From positions 62,001-126,000 of the forward strand of contig NZ_JAPCKI010000001.1 of NCBI RefSeq assembly GCF_028680575.1: a DNA stretch of 64,000 nt. Direction: 5' to 3'. The notes beneath the pieces are model-generated. The model had not been told where the DNA came from. It did not search any database and was given only the letters and a program-made list of their open reading frames with translations. Below are positions 1 through 8,775 of the stretch, one piece after another. How positions within the stretch are numbered: position 1 is the first letter of the stretch; every line of letters begins with the position of its first letter. A program made the position numbers and the translations under genes. The DNA is from Acidovorax benzenivorans. Lineage in GTDB: Bacteria; Pseudomonadota; Gammaproteobacteria; Burkholderiales; Burkholderiaceae_C.

Positions 1-2
1 AC

Positions 3-731
3 GCCGCGCCCATGGTGCTTGCCCTGCTGGCCTACTACCTGGGCCTCCACATGGTGAGCAACGCGGTGGGGCCGCTGCACCCGCTGCCTGCGCAGAGCGT
101 GAAGATCGTGAACTGGGTGCACATCTGCGTGGTGTTTGCCATGTCGGCGGCGCTGTCGGCGTTCTATCGCCGCACCATCCTGATCGCCGAGGCACGCCTG
201 CGCAAGCAAGCCACGCGCGACCCGCTGACCGGCCTGGCCAACCGCAGCCACTTCGACGCGCAAGCCACCGAGGCATTGGAGCGCAGCCAGCAGAGCGGCG
301 CCCCCGTGACGCTGCTGTTGTGCGACGTAGACCACTTCAAGCGCGTGAACGACCAGTACGGCCACGCCGTGGGCGACCAGGTGCTGGTGGCCATGGGCCA
401 GGTGCTGGCAGACAACCTGCGCGAGGGGGATGTGCTGGCACGCTGGGGTGGCGAAGAGTTCTTGGCGCTGATGCCCGCCAGCCCGCTGGACGCCGCAAGC
501 GCCACGGCCGAGCGCATTCGCGCCGCAGTGGCGCTGGCGCCACTGTCCGTAGGCCCCGCGCCCATTGCACTGACCCTGTCATTTGGCGTGGCCCAGGTGC
601 ACGGGCCAGACGATCTGCAGGCCGCCATCGCCCGTGCAGACCAGGCGCTGTATGCCGCCAAAAACGCAGGGCGCAACCGGGTGCAGCTGGCGGGCGAAGA
701 CACCAGCGCCGCACTGGCGGCCTCCATATAG
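3..731 (+). CDS. GGDEF diguanylate cyclase, C-terminal part (5' end outside window)
   Basis: Makes the second messenger cyclic di-GMP from two GTP. The reading frame is open to the window edge, so the N-terminus is missing; the ATG at 12 is simply the first visible one. Hydrophobic stretches in the first ~55 visible residues look like the end of a membrane sensor module. The catalytic GGDEF domain follows (DPLTGLANR entry motif, signature GGEEF). REGD lies five residues before GGEEF and matches the inhibitory I-site RxxD, so product inhibition is expected. The signature is intact, which argues for an active enzyme. The input signal cannot be inferred. Confidence 0.9.
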   Translation, partial: AAPMVLALLAYYLGLHMVSNAVGPLHPLPAQSVKIVNWVHICVVFAMSAALSAFYRRTILIAEARLRKQATRDPLTGLANRSHFDAQATEALERSQQSGAPVTLLLCDVDHFKRVNDQYGHAVGDQVLVAMGQVLADNLREGDVLARWGGEEFLALMPASPLDAASATAERIRAAVALAPLSVGPAPIALTLSFGVAQVHGPDDLQAAIARADQALYAAKNAGRNRVQLAGEDTSAALAASI

Positions 732-747
732 AAACCAGCTCGGCGGC

Positions 748-1599
748 TTAACCGTTGCGGCGCGCGGCCTCGTACAGGCCCTGCACCTTGGGGACATTGG
801 TCTCCAGCTCGCGGATGCGCGCCGGGCCCGAGGGGTGGGTGGACAAAAACGCCAGCCCGCCCTGTTTGCTGCCGCTGGCATTGCCCATCTTCTGCCACAG
901 GCTCACGGCGGCCGAGGGCTGGTAGCCCGCGCGCGCGGCCAGCTCCAGCCCCACCAGGTCGGCCTCGCTCTCGTCCGAACGGCTGAACTGCAGCGTGAGC
1001 AACTGTCCGCCCAGGCCGGCGGCCGCCTGGCCCAGGTCCCCCAGGCCCAGCAGTTGTGAGCCCAGGCGCAGCGCGAGGTTGGTGCCCTGCGTCTTGGCGA
1101 TGCGCTCGCGTGCGTGCTCACGCAGCGCATGGGCCATCTCGTGGCCCATGATCATCGCGGCCTCGTCGTCGGTGAGCTTGAGCTGGTCGAGGATGCCGGT
1201 GTAGAACGCAATCTTGCCGCCGGGCATGCAGAACGCGTTGATCTGCGAGCTACCGATCAGGTTGACCTCCCAGCGCCACTGGCGGGCCCGATCGTTCCAG
1301 GGCGTGGCGTACGGGATCAGCCGCTTGGCGATGGCGTGCAGGCGCTGCAGCTGGGGGTGGTTGTCGGGTGCCAGCGCGCGCTTGGCGCGGGCCTGCTGCA
1401 GCATCTGCTGGTACTGCTGGGCGGCGGAGTTCTCCAGCGTCTCGGCGGGCACCAGCTTGCGCAGGCTGGACGCCGAGCCCACGTCCACCTGCGCCAGCAC
1501 CGGCGCGGCCGCACTAGCGCCCGCCGCCAGCAGAAACGCGCGGCGCGCGGACCATGGGGACGACGGTGCAACGGAGGGAGCGGGGCAGAAAAGACACAT
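748..1599 (-). CDS. M48-family zinc metallopeptidase, exported
   Basis: Predicted membrane- or periplasm-facing zinc peptidase of the M48 family (LoiP/YggG/BepA-like quality control). The start at 1599 is chosen because it puts a signal sequence at the N-terminus: twin Arg at residues 19-20, a hydrophobic stretch, then AAPVLAQ as a likely cleavage region. The zinc motif HEMAH has ligands H153 and H157 with catalytic E154, and the third ligand E212 lies in SDESEAD. Length (283 aa) fits the short single-domain M48 proteins. It is divergent from the AmpG-like gene, so the two may share a promoter region at 1600-1729. The substrate is unknown. Confidence 0.88.
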   Translation of the reverse strand: MCLFCPAPSVAPSSPWSARRAFLLAAGASAAAPVLAQVDVGSASSLRKLVPAETLENSAAQQYQQMLQQARAKRALAPDNHPQLQRLHAIAKRLIPYATPWNDRARQWRWEVNLIGSSQINAFCMPGGKIAFYTGILDQLKLTDDEAAMIMGHEMAHALREHARERIAKTQGTNLALRLGSQLLGLGDLGQAAAGLGGQLLTLQFSRSDESEADLVGLELAARAGYQPSAAVSLWQKMGNASGSKQGGLAFLSTHPSGPARIRELETNVPKVQGLYEAARRNG

Positions 1600-1729
1600 A
1601 CAAGGCAATCCCAGAAGGAATAATGAGCAGCGCTGGCACACCACACACCAGAGCCTGCCGTGCAGATGGAGGCCGACGGGCTGGCTACAAGGGTGTGTCG
1701 GCGATGATAGACAAAACCTCCGCGCGCCC

Positions 1730-3112
1730 ATGTCAGACACCTCCACTTCATCCACCCCCAGCCTCATCCCTGAGAAACCTCCGCGCACGCCCTGGCTGCA
1801 GACGCTGCGCGTGTACCTGGAGCCCGCCAGCCTGCGCATGCTGACCTTGGGCTTTTCGGCCGGGCTGCCGCTGCTGCTGGTGCTGGGCACGCTGAGCTTT
1901 CGCTTGCGCGAGGCGGGCATCGACCGCAGCACCATCGGGTACCTGAGCTGGGTGGGCCTGGCCTATGGCTTCAAGTGGGTGTGGGCGCCACTGGTGGACC
2001 GCATGCCGATCCCGCTGCTCACGCGGGCGCTGGGCCGCCGCCGCAGTTGGCTGCTGCTGTCGCAGGCGCTGATCGTGGCGGGGCTGGTGGGCATGGCGCT
2101 GGCCGACCCGCGCCAGACCCTGGGGCCCATCGTGTGGTGCGCGCTGGCCGTGGCGTTTGGCTCGGCCACGCAGGACATCGCGCTCGATGCCTTCCGCATC
2201 GAATCGGCCGATGCCAACCACCAGGCGGCACTGGCAGCGTCATACCAGACGGGCTACCGCCTGGCGATGATCTGGGCCGGGGCGGGTGTGTTGTGGATCG
2301 CAGCGCGCTCCGAGGTCGCGCCCGCCGTGGGCCAGGCCATCGCGCAAGGCGCTGCCGCGTACCAGAACGGCGCCTGGCAGGCGGCCTACCTGGCCATGGC
2401 CGCGTCGATGGCGGTGGGTGTGGTCACCGTGCTGTTCTCGCGCGAGCCAGTGCCAGTGGCGCTGCCCCCGGCCAAGAACGCAGCCGAGTGGATTCAGGGC
2501 GCATTGGTGGCCCCGTTTGCTGACTTTCTGCGCCGCTACGGCTGGCATGCGGCGCTCATCCTGGCGCTGATTGCCGTGTACCGCATCAGCGACGTGGTGA
2601 TGGGCATCATGGCCAACCCGTTCTACGTGGACATGGGCTTCACCAAGGACGAGGTGGCCGCCGTGACCAAGATCTACGGCGTGATCATGACGCTGGCTGG
2701 CGCCTTTGTAGGCGGTGTGTTGTCCATGCGCTTCGGCGTGATGCGCATCCTGATGCTGGGCGCCGTCCTGAGCGCCGCGAGCAACCTGCTGTTTGCCTGG
2801 CTGGCGGGCCATGGGCATGACGTGACGGCGCTGATTGCCGTGGTGTCGGCCGACAACCTGGCCAGCGGCATTGCGTCTGCGGCCTTCATCGCCTACCTGT
2901 CGAGCCTGACCAACGTGAGCTATTCGGCCACGCAGTACGCGCTGTTCAGCTCGATGATGCTGCTGTTGCCCAAGTTTGTGGCGGGCTTCTCGGGCGACTA
3001 TGTGGATGCGTTTGGCTACGCCCAGTTCTTCACATCGACGGCACTGCTGGGGCTGCCGGTGCTGGTGCTGGTGTGGCTGGCATCACGCATCCAAAAGATC
3101 GGAGGCGCTTGA
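1730..3112 (+). CDS. AmpG-like MFS permease (muropeptide / acetyl-CoA transporter family)
   Basis: A 460-residue inner-membrane protein with about 12 hydrophobic segments. The block starting FSAGLPLLLVLGTLSF and continuing YLSWVGLAYGFKWVWAP is typical of AmpG, which imports anhydromuropeptides for cell-wall recycling and affects beta-lactamase induction. The ATG at 1730 is chosen; upstream in-frame sequence lies within the divergent M48 promoter region. The gene ends shortly before a copy of the Comamonadaceae repeat at 3129. Assignment to the AmpG/PAT1 branch is from recalled family sequence; the substrate is inferred. Confidence 0.85.
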   Translation: MSDTSTSSTPSLIPEKPPRTPWLQTLRVYLEPASLRMLTLGFSAGLPLLLVLGTLSFRLREAGIDRSTIGYLSWVGLAYGFKWVWAPLVDRMPIPLLTRALGRRRSWLLLSQALIVAGLVGMALADPRQTLGPIVWCALAVAFGSATQDIALDAFRIESADANHQAALAASYQTGYRLAMIWAGAGVLWIAARSEVAPAVGQAIAQGAAAYQNGAWQAAYLAMAASMAVGVVTVLFSREPVPVALPPAKNAAEWIQGALVAPFADFLRRYGWHAALILALIAVYRISDVVMGIMANPFYVDMGFTKDEVAAVTKIYGVIMTLAGAFVGGVLSMRFGVMRILMLGAVLSAASNLLFAWLAGHGHDVTALIAVVSADNLASGIASAAFIAYLSSLTNVSYSATQYALFSSMMLLLPKFVAGFSGDYVDAFGYAQFFTSTALLGLPVLVLVWLASRIQKIGGA

Positions 3113-3128
3113 TCTATTTGCCTCTAAA

Positions 3129-3145
3129 GCTATTGAATCAATAGC
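3129..3145. repeat. Comamonadaceae GCTATT/AATAGC repeat, short copy
   Basis: The palindrome GCTATT-GAATC-AATAGC lies just after the AmpG-like gene. It is a minimal copy of the dispersed element that recurs about twelve times in this window. Confidence 0.6.
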
Positions 3146-3262
3146 GAACCTGGAAGCCTCTCGCCACCCGGTTTACCGGAACTTTACGGGGGCTTCAACA
3201 CGGGGAGACGGCCCTGCCGGACCATGAAGACAGTTTCAAAGCCTCGCTACTACACTGCCCCC

Positions 3263-3985
3263 ATGAGCTCCCAACTGCTGATGATCGAAGACGACGCCCG
3301 CCTCGCGCAGATGGTGGGTGAGTACCTGGGCCAGTCGGGCCTGCAGGTCACGCACCGTGCCGATGGCAAAAGTGGCCTGGCGCAACTGCAGGGGCCCGAT
3401 GCCGGCCCGCTGCCTGATCTGGTGATCCTGGACTTGATGCTGCCCGACATGGATGGGCTGGAGGTATGCCGCCGCATCCGCTCGCTGCAGGGCAACGCGG
3501 CGCAGGTGCCGGTGCTCATGCTCACCGCCAAGGGCGACCCCATGGACCGCATCATCGGCCTGGAGCTGGGCGCCGACGACTACCTGCCCAAGCCGTTTGA
3601 GCCCCGCGAGCTGCTGGCCCGCATCCGCGCCATCCTGCGCCGACGCACCGACGGGGGCGGCGCTGCAGCCGCTACCCAGGTGCTGCGCTTTGGCACGCTG
3701 GAGATCGACCGCGACGCGCGCACCGTGACGGTGGCGGGGCAGGCGGCAGACCTCACCTCGTACCAGTTCGACCTGCTGGTGGCGCTGGCCGAGCGCGCGG
3801 GCCGGGTGCTTACGCGCGACCAGATCATGGAGGCCGTGCGCGGCCGCGAGCTGGAGGCGTTTGACCGCTCCATCGACGTGCACATGGGCCGCATCCGCGC
3901 CGCGATTGAGGCCGATGCCAAGAACCCGCGCCGCATCCTCACGGTGCGGGGTGTGGGCTATGTCTTTGCAAAACAGCAGGACTAG
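3263..3985 (+). CDS. OmpR-family response regulator
   Basis: Two-component DNA-binding regulator of 240 residues. The receiver domain (about 1-120) has the acidic pair E9/D10-D11, phospho-acceptor D57 in LVILDLMLP, T88 and K110. A winged-helix OmpR/PhoB output domain follows (about 145-235), ending in TVRGVGYVFA. The start is set at the ATG at 3263, where the receiver begins (MSSQLLMIEDD); an upstream in-frame ATG at 3224 would add 13 residues without similarity. The partner kinase lies 97 nt downstream. The target genes and stimulus are not visible. Confidence 0.92.
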   Translation: MSSQLLMIEDDARLAQMVGEYLGQSGLQVTHRADGKSGLAQLQGPDAGPLPDLVILDLMLPDMDGLEVCRRIRSLQGNAAQVPVLMLTAKGDPMDRIIGLELGADDYLPKPFEPRELLARIRAILRRRTDGGGAAAATQVLRFGTLEIDRDARTVTVAGQAADLTSYQFDLLVALAERAGRVLTRDQIMEAVRGRELEAFDRSIDVHMGRIRAAIEADAKNPRRILTVRGVGYVFAKQQD

Positions 3986-4066
3986 ATGAAGCACATCCCC
4001 CTGAGCGGCTTCGCGGCGGCCACTGGCCTGGGCTGCGCCAGTTTCCAGCAGCGCGCCAACTGCTGA
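3986..4066 (+). CDS. Possible 26-codon leader ORF between regulator and kinase
   Basis: An ATG directly abuts the TAG of the response regulator and opens a 26-residue frame (MKHIPLSGFAAATGLGCASF...) ending in TGA at 4064-4066, 16 nt before the kinase ATG. It could keep ribosomes moving from regulator to kinase gene (translational coupling) or be chance. No Shine-Dalgarno of its own is evident. The product resembles nothing I recognise. Confidence 0.25.
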   Translation: MKHIPLSGFAAATGLGCASFQQRANC

Positions 4067-4082
4067 CGCCCATCGAACAGTC

Positions 4083-5339
4083 ATGTCTCTTCCCACCCCC
4101 TTCTCCCGCCGCCTGTACCTGCGCATCTGGCTCGCTGTCGTCGGCGGCATTGCGGTGCTGACGCTCACTGTGGGCTGGGCCTGGCGCATGGCCGAGGAGC
4201 AGAAGGTGCAAAACAACCAGCCGTTTGTGCCGCCCTCGCGCGAGATGGCGGTGCGCGACCCGGCTGGCAACCTGGTGCTGCGCGGCATGGCCACGCGCCA
4301 GCCGTCCGAGCCAGGCGAGGTGGTGGAATTCCATATCGAAGGCGAGAACGGCCAGACATTCACGCTGCAGATGGCACCGCGCCAGCCCCGGATGGGCCAC
4401 AACGGCGGTCGGCCCGGCGGCCCCGGCCAGGACGAGGCCGCCTTCTGGACCCGTCCGCCCTTCGGCTTCTTGTGGCTGCTGGGCATTGTGGGGCTGGCGG
4501 TAGCGGTGGGCGTGTACCCCATCATCCGCCGCCTCACACAACGGCTGGAGGCGCTGCAGCGCAGCGTGAAGAAGTTTGGCGAGGGCGACCTGTCGGTGCG
4601 GGTGCCCGAGCAAGGCCAGGACGAGGTGGCCGACCTGGCACGCCAGTTCAATGCGGCGGCAGAGCGCGTAGAGACACTGGTCAAGTCGCACAAATCGCTG
4701 CTGGCCAATGCATCGCACGAGCTGCGCTCGCCACTCACCCGTATCCGCATGGGGCTGGAGCTGATGGGGGGCCAACAACCATCGCCCGCTTTCCGCGAAG
4801 AGATTTTGCGCAACATCGCCGAGCTGGACCAGTTGGTGGACGAGATCCTGCTGGCCAGCCGCCTCGATGCGCGCGAGGCCGACGTGGGCACGGTGGAGCT
4901 GGTGGACCTGATTGGCCTGGCCGCCGAAGAATGCGCTCGCGTCGATGCCGACCTGGACGTGGGCGCCAGCCCCGACTCGCTGGAAGTGCGTGGCGTGGCC
5001 AAGCTGCTGCGCCGGGCCATTCGCAACCTGCTGGAAAACGCGCGCCGCTACAGCACGGGCGAGATCACCGTGGTGGTGTACCGCCGCCATGGCCACGCCG
5101 AAGTGCATGTGTGCGACCACGGCCCGGGGGTGCCACCCAGCCAGCGCGAACGCATCTTTGAGCCCTTCTACCGCCTGCCAGGCGCCAGCGAGCGCGCGGG
5201 CGGCGTGGGCCTGGGGCTGGCCCTGGTGCGCTCAATTGCAGGACGCCACAACGGCACCGTGCACTGCCAGGACCGGGCCGACGGCGACAGCGGCGCGTGT
5301 TTTGTGCTGGCGCTGCCGCTGGCGCCGTCCACGCATTGA
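4083..5339 (+). CDS. Membrane sensor histidine kinase (EnvZ-type)
   Basis: Partner of the preceding response regulator. Order of parts in the 418-residue protein: TM1 (~14-34); a periplasmic loop of about 90 residues rich in Gly/Pro/Arg; TM2 (~127-147); HAMP (~148-200); DHp with phospho-acceptor H212 in ASHELRSPLTR; then a HATPase domain with N-box NLLENARRYS, G1 box DHGPGVP, F box FEPFYR and G2 box GVGLGLALV. All catalytic boxes are present. The small low-complexity sensor loop gives no clue to the ligand. Confidence 0.92.
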   Translation: MSLPTPFSRRLYLRIWLAVVGGIAVLTLTVGWAWRMAEEQKVQNNQPFVPPSREMAVRDPAGNLVLRGMATRQPSEPGEVVEFHIEGENGQTFTLQMAPRQPRMGHNGGRPGGPGQDEAAFWTRPPFGFLWLLGIVGLAVAVGVYPIIRRLTQRLEALQRSVKKFGEGDLSVRVPEQGQDEVADLARQFNAAAERVETLVKSHKSLLANASHELRSPLTRIRMGLELMGGQQPSPAFREEILRNIAELDQLVDEILLASRLDAREADVGTVELVDLIGLAAEECARVDADLDVGASPDSLEVRGVAKLLRRAIRNLLENARRYSTGEITVVVYRRHGHAEVHVCDHGPGVPPSQRERIFEPFYRLPGASERAGGVGLGLALVRSIAGRHNGTVHCQDRADGDSGACFVLALPLAPSTH

Positions 5340-5363
5340 TCGAAGCGGGAATCAGCGTGTAAA

Positions 5364-6608
5364 TCAGCGCGCTGCCGGGCGCAGCGCCAGTGGCCAGCGC
5401 CACGCCATGGTGGCATACAACACCGCGCCCACCCCCAGCGCGGCAGCGGCCACGGCCAGCCCATACACAAACCCCTGGCCCTGCGTAGCCGCGTGGTGCA
5501 GCATCCACGCCACCATGGGCGGGCCCACGATCTGCCCGATGCCATAGGCGGCGGTGAGCAGCCCCGGAAAACTGTCACCCGCCGCAGGCCACACACGCCG
5601 CGCCTCCTGCAGTGCATAGAAGGTGATGGCCGTGAACGGCAGTCCCAGCAGCAGGCTGCCCAGCGCAAACCCCGCAGGCCCCGGCCACACCAGGCTGAGC
5701 GCAATGGCCCCGGCCTGCACGATGTAAGCCGCCATCAGCAGCCAGCGCCGGTCCCACGCGGCCGGGGTGCGGGTGGTCAACGCCGCGCCCAGCGCCACAC
5801 CGGCACCAAACAGCGGCCAGAACAGGTCCGGCCAGGGCGACCCGGCGGGCAGTGCTGCGCGCGCAATCACCGGCAAAAAAGTGGCGGTGACGATGTAGCC
5901 CAGCCCCGCCAGCCCGTAGGCCAGCGTGAGCCCCGCGCGCGCCCAGGGCCCATGGCCGGGGGTAGAGCCGTCCACCACAGGCCCGGAGGCTGCCGCCGAC
6001 GCGGGCAAGGCCACGCCCTGCAACACCGGCCAGATGGCGGCGCACAGCCCCACACTCAGCAGGCCAAACACGCCCCAGCCCGCCGCTGCGGGCCACTGCA
6101 GGGCCACCATGGCACTGGCCGACAGGCCGGTGAGCACGATGCCCAGCCCCGGCCCACAAAAGATCAACCCGCCCAGAGCGGGCTGGCCCAGCGCCACCAG
6201 CCGCAGCATGCACCACACCGAGACGTTCAAAAACACCAGCGCACTGGCCACCCCTGCTGCAAACCGCAGCGCGGGCCAGGTGCCCGGCAGCGGCAGCGCC
6301 ATGCCCAGCGTGAGCAGCACCGTGGCCGCAAGCCCCCAGCGCGCCAGCCGCGCCGCGTGCCACCGCTGGCGCGCACGGGGCGCCACCCAGGGCAGCGCCA
6401 TGCAGGCCAGCGCCCCGATCAGGTACCCCAGGTAGTTGGCCGTGGCCAGCCAGCTCCCCCCCGCCAATGTGACCACGCCGTCGTGCAACATCATCGGCAG
6501 CAGCGGCGTGAAGGCAAACCGGCCTACGCCCATGGCCACCGCCAGGGCGGCCATGCCCGCCAGTGCTACGGCCAGGGGGCGGTCTTGGGGGGCGGTGCGC
6601 GGTTCCAT
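5364..6608 (-). CDS. MFS transporter, YbfB/YjiJ family
   Basis: Inner-membrane protein of 414 residues with about 12 hydrophobic segments. The N-terminal ...AVAMGVGRFAFTPLLPMM and WLATANYLGYLIGAL blocks are characteristic of the YbfB/YjiJ branch of the major facilitator superfamily, whose substrates are mostly unknown. It is divergent from a LysR-type regulator 72 nt away, an arrangement in which the regulator often controls the transporter. Export of a small metabolite is plausible but not shown. Confidence 0.85.
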   Translation of the reverse strand: MEPRTAPQDRPLAVALAGMAALAVAMGVGRFAFTPLLPMMLHDGVVTLAGGSWLATANYLGYLIGALACMALPWVAPRARQRWHAARLARWGLAATVLLTLGMALPLPGTWPALRFAAGVASALVFLNVSVWCMLRLVALGQPALGGLIFCGPGLGIVLTGLSASAMVALQWPAAAGWGVFGLLSVGLCAAIWPVLQGVALPASAAASGPVVDGSTPGHGPWARAGLTLAYGLAGLGYIVTATFLPVIARAALPAGSPWPDLFWPLFGAGVALGAALTTRTPAAWDRRWLLMAAYIVQAGAIALSLVWPGPAGFALGSLLLGLPFTAITFYALQEARRVWPAAGDSFPGLLTAAYGIGQIVGPPMVAWMLHHAATQGQGFVYGLAVAAAALGVGAVLYATMAWRWPLALRPAAR

Positions 6609-6680
6609 GCAGGCGGTTTCCAGTCTATGATTCTTTTTTGAGATTTATTTTCTTTTAATCATCTCATAACAAGAATATCC
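6609..6680. promoter_or_regulatory. AT-rich divergent promoter between MFS transporter and LysR gene
   Basis: The 72 nt between the two starts are much more AT-rich than their surroundings, with runs TTTTTTGAGATTTATTTTC and AATCATCTCATAAC. LysR proteins bind T-N11-A-type sites in such divergent regions. Several candidate matches exist but none is decisive. Confidence 0.5.
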
Positions 6681-7565
6681 ATGGACCTTGCCGCACTCGA
6701 AATTTTCCGGGCCGTTGCGCAGGAAGGCAGCGTCACCCGCGCGGCCGAGCGGCTGGGCCGTGTGCAGTCCAACGTGACCACGCGCGTGCAGCAGCTGGAA
6801 GAACAACTGGGCGCCACGCTGTTTCTGCGCGAAGGCAAACGCATGGTGTTGACGCCCGCAGGAGAGTCGCTGCGCGGCTACGCCGACCGCCTGCTGACGC
6901 TGGCCGAAGAGGCCCGCCAGTCGGTGCACCCCGGCCAGCCCGGTGGCCGACTGCGCCTGGGCGCCATGGAAAGCACGGCCGCCGCACGCCTGCCGCAGCC
7001 GTTGGCCCGGTTGCATGCGCAGTGGCCCAGCCTGGTGCTGGAGCTGTCCACCGCCCCCTCGCGCCAGTTGGTGGAACAGGTGCTGGCCCACCAGATCGAC
7101 TGCGCGCTGGTGGCCTGGCCGCCGCCGGGCATCGACGCCGATGCGCCGGTGGAGCACACCGCCGTGTTTGCCGAGGCCCTGCTGCTGGCCCTGCCCGCCG
7201 ACCACCCGCCTGTGCACACGCCCCAAGACCTGCAGCTGGACACCCTGGCCGCATTCAGCAACGGCTGCACCTACCGCCGGATGGGCGAGGCGTACATGCA
7301 ACAGAAGGACGGCAGCCCGCCGCACGTGCTGGAGCTGGCCTCGTACCACGCCATCCTGGCCTGCGTGGCCGCCGGGCGCTGCGCGGGCGTGGTGCCCCAG
7401 GCCGTGATCGACCTGATGCGCGAGCCGCCCGCGCTGCGCCTGGTGCCCCTGGCCCCCTGCAACACCGTGCTGGTGCACCGGCGCGGCTACCAGTCGCCTG
7501 CACTCGACGCGCTGCTGGCCGCATTGACCTCCAGCAAGACGCCCGACCCAGCCGCATCGACCTGA
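6681..7565 (+). CDS. LysR-family transcriptional regulator
   Basis: Standard LysR length (294 aa). The N-terminal winged HTH (residues ~1-60: LEIFRAVAQEGSVTRAAERLGRVQSNVTTRVQQLEEQLG) is followed by a periplasmic-binding-type effector domain. It probably autoregulates and controls the divergent YbfB-type transporter. The nitronate monooxygenase gene begins 35 nt downstream on the same strand and may be co-transcribed. The effector is unknown. Confidence 0.9.
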   Translation: MDLAALEIFRAVAQEGSVTRAAERLGRVQSNVTTRVQQLEEQLGATLFLREGKRMVLTPAGESLRGYADRLLTLAEEARQSVHPGQPGGRLRLGAMESTAAARLPQPLARLHAQWPSLVLELSTAPSRQLVEQVLAHQIDCALVAWPPPGIDADAPVEHTAVFAEALLLALPADHPPVHTPQDLQLDTLAAFSNGCTYRRMGEAYMQQKDGSPPHVLELASYHAILACVAAGRCAGVVPQAVIDLMREPPALRLVPLAPCNTVLVHRRGYQSPALDALLAALTSSKTPDPAAST

Positions 7566-7600
7566 CCCCACCACCCCCACGGACTGCACAAGGAGCCCCC

Positions 7601-8692
7601 ATGCCCCCAGCCTTCACCACCCACCTGGGCCTTGCGCTGCCCATCATCCAGGGCCCCATGACCGGGTCGGACACGCCCGCGCTGGCTGCCGCCGTTTCGC
7701 AGGCCGGTGGTCTGGGCATGCTGGGCTGCGGCATGCGCTCGCCCGCCGCCATGGCCGAGGTGGCCGCCGAAGTGCGCCGCCGCACCGACCGGCCCTTTGG
7801 CATGAACCTGTTTGTGCAGGCCACGCCCACGCCCGATGACGCCACGGTGCAAGCCGCGCTGCAGCGCCTGGCGCCGTTCTATGCCGAGTTCGGCCTGGTG
7901 CCCGAACGGCCCGCACAGTGGTGTGAGGACTTCGCGGCCCAGTTCGACGCCCTGGTGGCCGCACGCCCGGCCGTGGCCAGTTTTACCTTCGGCATCCTGA
8001 CGGCGGCGCAGGTGGCACGGCTGCAGGCGGTGGGTTGCACTGTGATCGGCACCGCCACCACGGTGGCCGAGGCGCAGGCCTGGGCCGCCGTGGGCGCGGA
8101 CGCCGTCTGCGCATCGGGCATGGAAGCCGGGGGGCATCGTGGCACGTTCCTCACCCCCACGCAGCCCAGTGCCACCGGGGCGGCCCCATCACTGGCCGAC
8201 TTTGCTGCCAGCATGGTGGGCACGCTGCCGCTGGTGGCGCAGTGTGTGCAGGCCCTCTCTATCCCGGTGATCGCTGCGGGCGGCATCATGGACGGGCGCG
8301 GCATCGCAGGCGCGCTGGCGCTGGGTGCCCAGGCGGTGCAGATGGGCACGGCGTTTCTGACCTGCCCCGAATCAGCCATTGGGCCCGCCTACCGCGAAGC
8401 GCTGACACACGCCCAGGCCACCGACACGCGCACCACCCGCATCTTCTCGGGCCGACCGGCGCGCGGCATCGTCAACCGCATGATGCAAGCGCTGCAGGCC
8501 GACGAGGCCACCGTGCCGCCCTACCCCGTGCAGAACGCACTGACCGGTGCCCTGCGCCGTGCGGCTGCGCAGGCGGGCCGGGCGGACTGCCTGTCGCTGT
8601 GGGCAGGCCAGGGCGTGGCCCAGGTGCGGCCCATGCCTGCGGCCGAGCTGGTGGCGGTGCTGGCGGGGGAACTGCAGGCAGCCAGCGCCTGA
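7601..8692 (+). CDS. Nitronate monooxygenase / 2-nitropropane dioxygenase family
   Basis: FMN-dependent TIM-barrel enzyme of 363 residues that oxidises alkyl nitronates to carbonyl compounds and nitrite. Start at 7601, preceded by AAGGAG. IIQGPM near the N-terminus contributes to the FMN site, and GMEAGGHRG carries the proposed catalytic base H179, as in class I/II NMOs. AGGIMDGRG and the following AVQMGTAFL form the phosphate-binding part. It follows the LysR gene closely. The physiological role could be detoxification of plant or fungal propionate-3-nitronate, which is inferred from the family. Confidence 0.88.
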   Translation: MPPAFTTHLGLALPIIQGPMTGSDTPALAAAVSQAGGLGMLGCGMRSPAAMAEVAAEVRRRTDRPFGMNLFVQATPTPDDATVQAALQRLAPFYAEFGLVPERPAQWCEDFAAQFDALVAARPAVASFTFGILTAAQVARLQAVGCTVIGTATTVAEAQAWAAVGADAVCASGMEAGGHRGTFLTPTQPSATGAAPSLADFAASMVGTLPLVAQCVQALSIPVIAAGGIMDGRGIAGALALGAQAVQMGTAFLTCPESAIGPAYREALTHAQATDTRTTRIFSGRPARGIVNRMMQALQADEATVPPYPVQNALTGALRRAAAQAGRADCLSLWAGQGVAQVRPMPAAELVAVLAGELQAASA

Positions 8693-8697
8693 CGTAT

Positions 8698-8758
8698 GCT
8701 ACGTTTTTAATAGCTTAAAGCGCCTACCCAATGGGCGCAAGCGGCCATTTTCATCAAA
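8698..8758. repeat. Comamonadaceae intergenic repeat copy
   Basis: Contains GCTACG...TTAATAGC, then AAGCGCC...GGGCGCAAGC, the usual order of arms in this dispersed element. It lies between two converging genes. Confidence 0.6.
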
Positions 8759-8775
8759 GCCCTGGGGCTGCCCTG

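Noticed and set aside
7022-7600. Apparent long N-terminal extension of the nitronate monooxygenase frame
   Set aside because: The upstream part is out of frame within the LysR gene. The enzyme's family start is the ATG at 7601 with AAGGAG before it.
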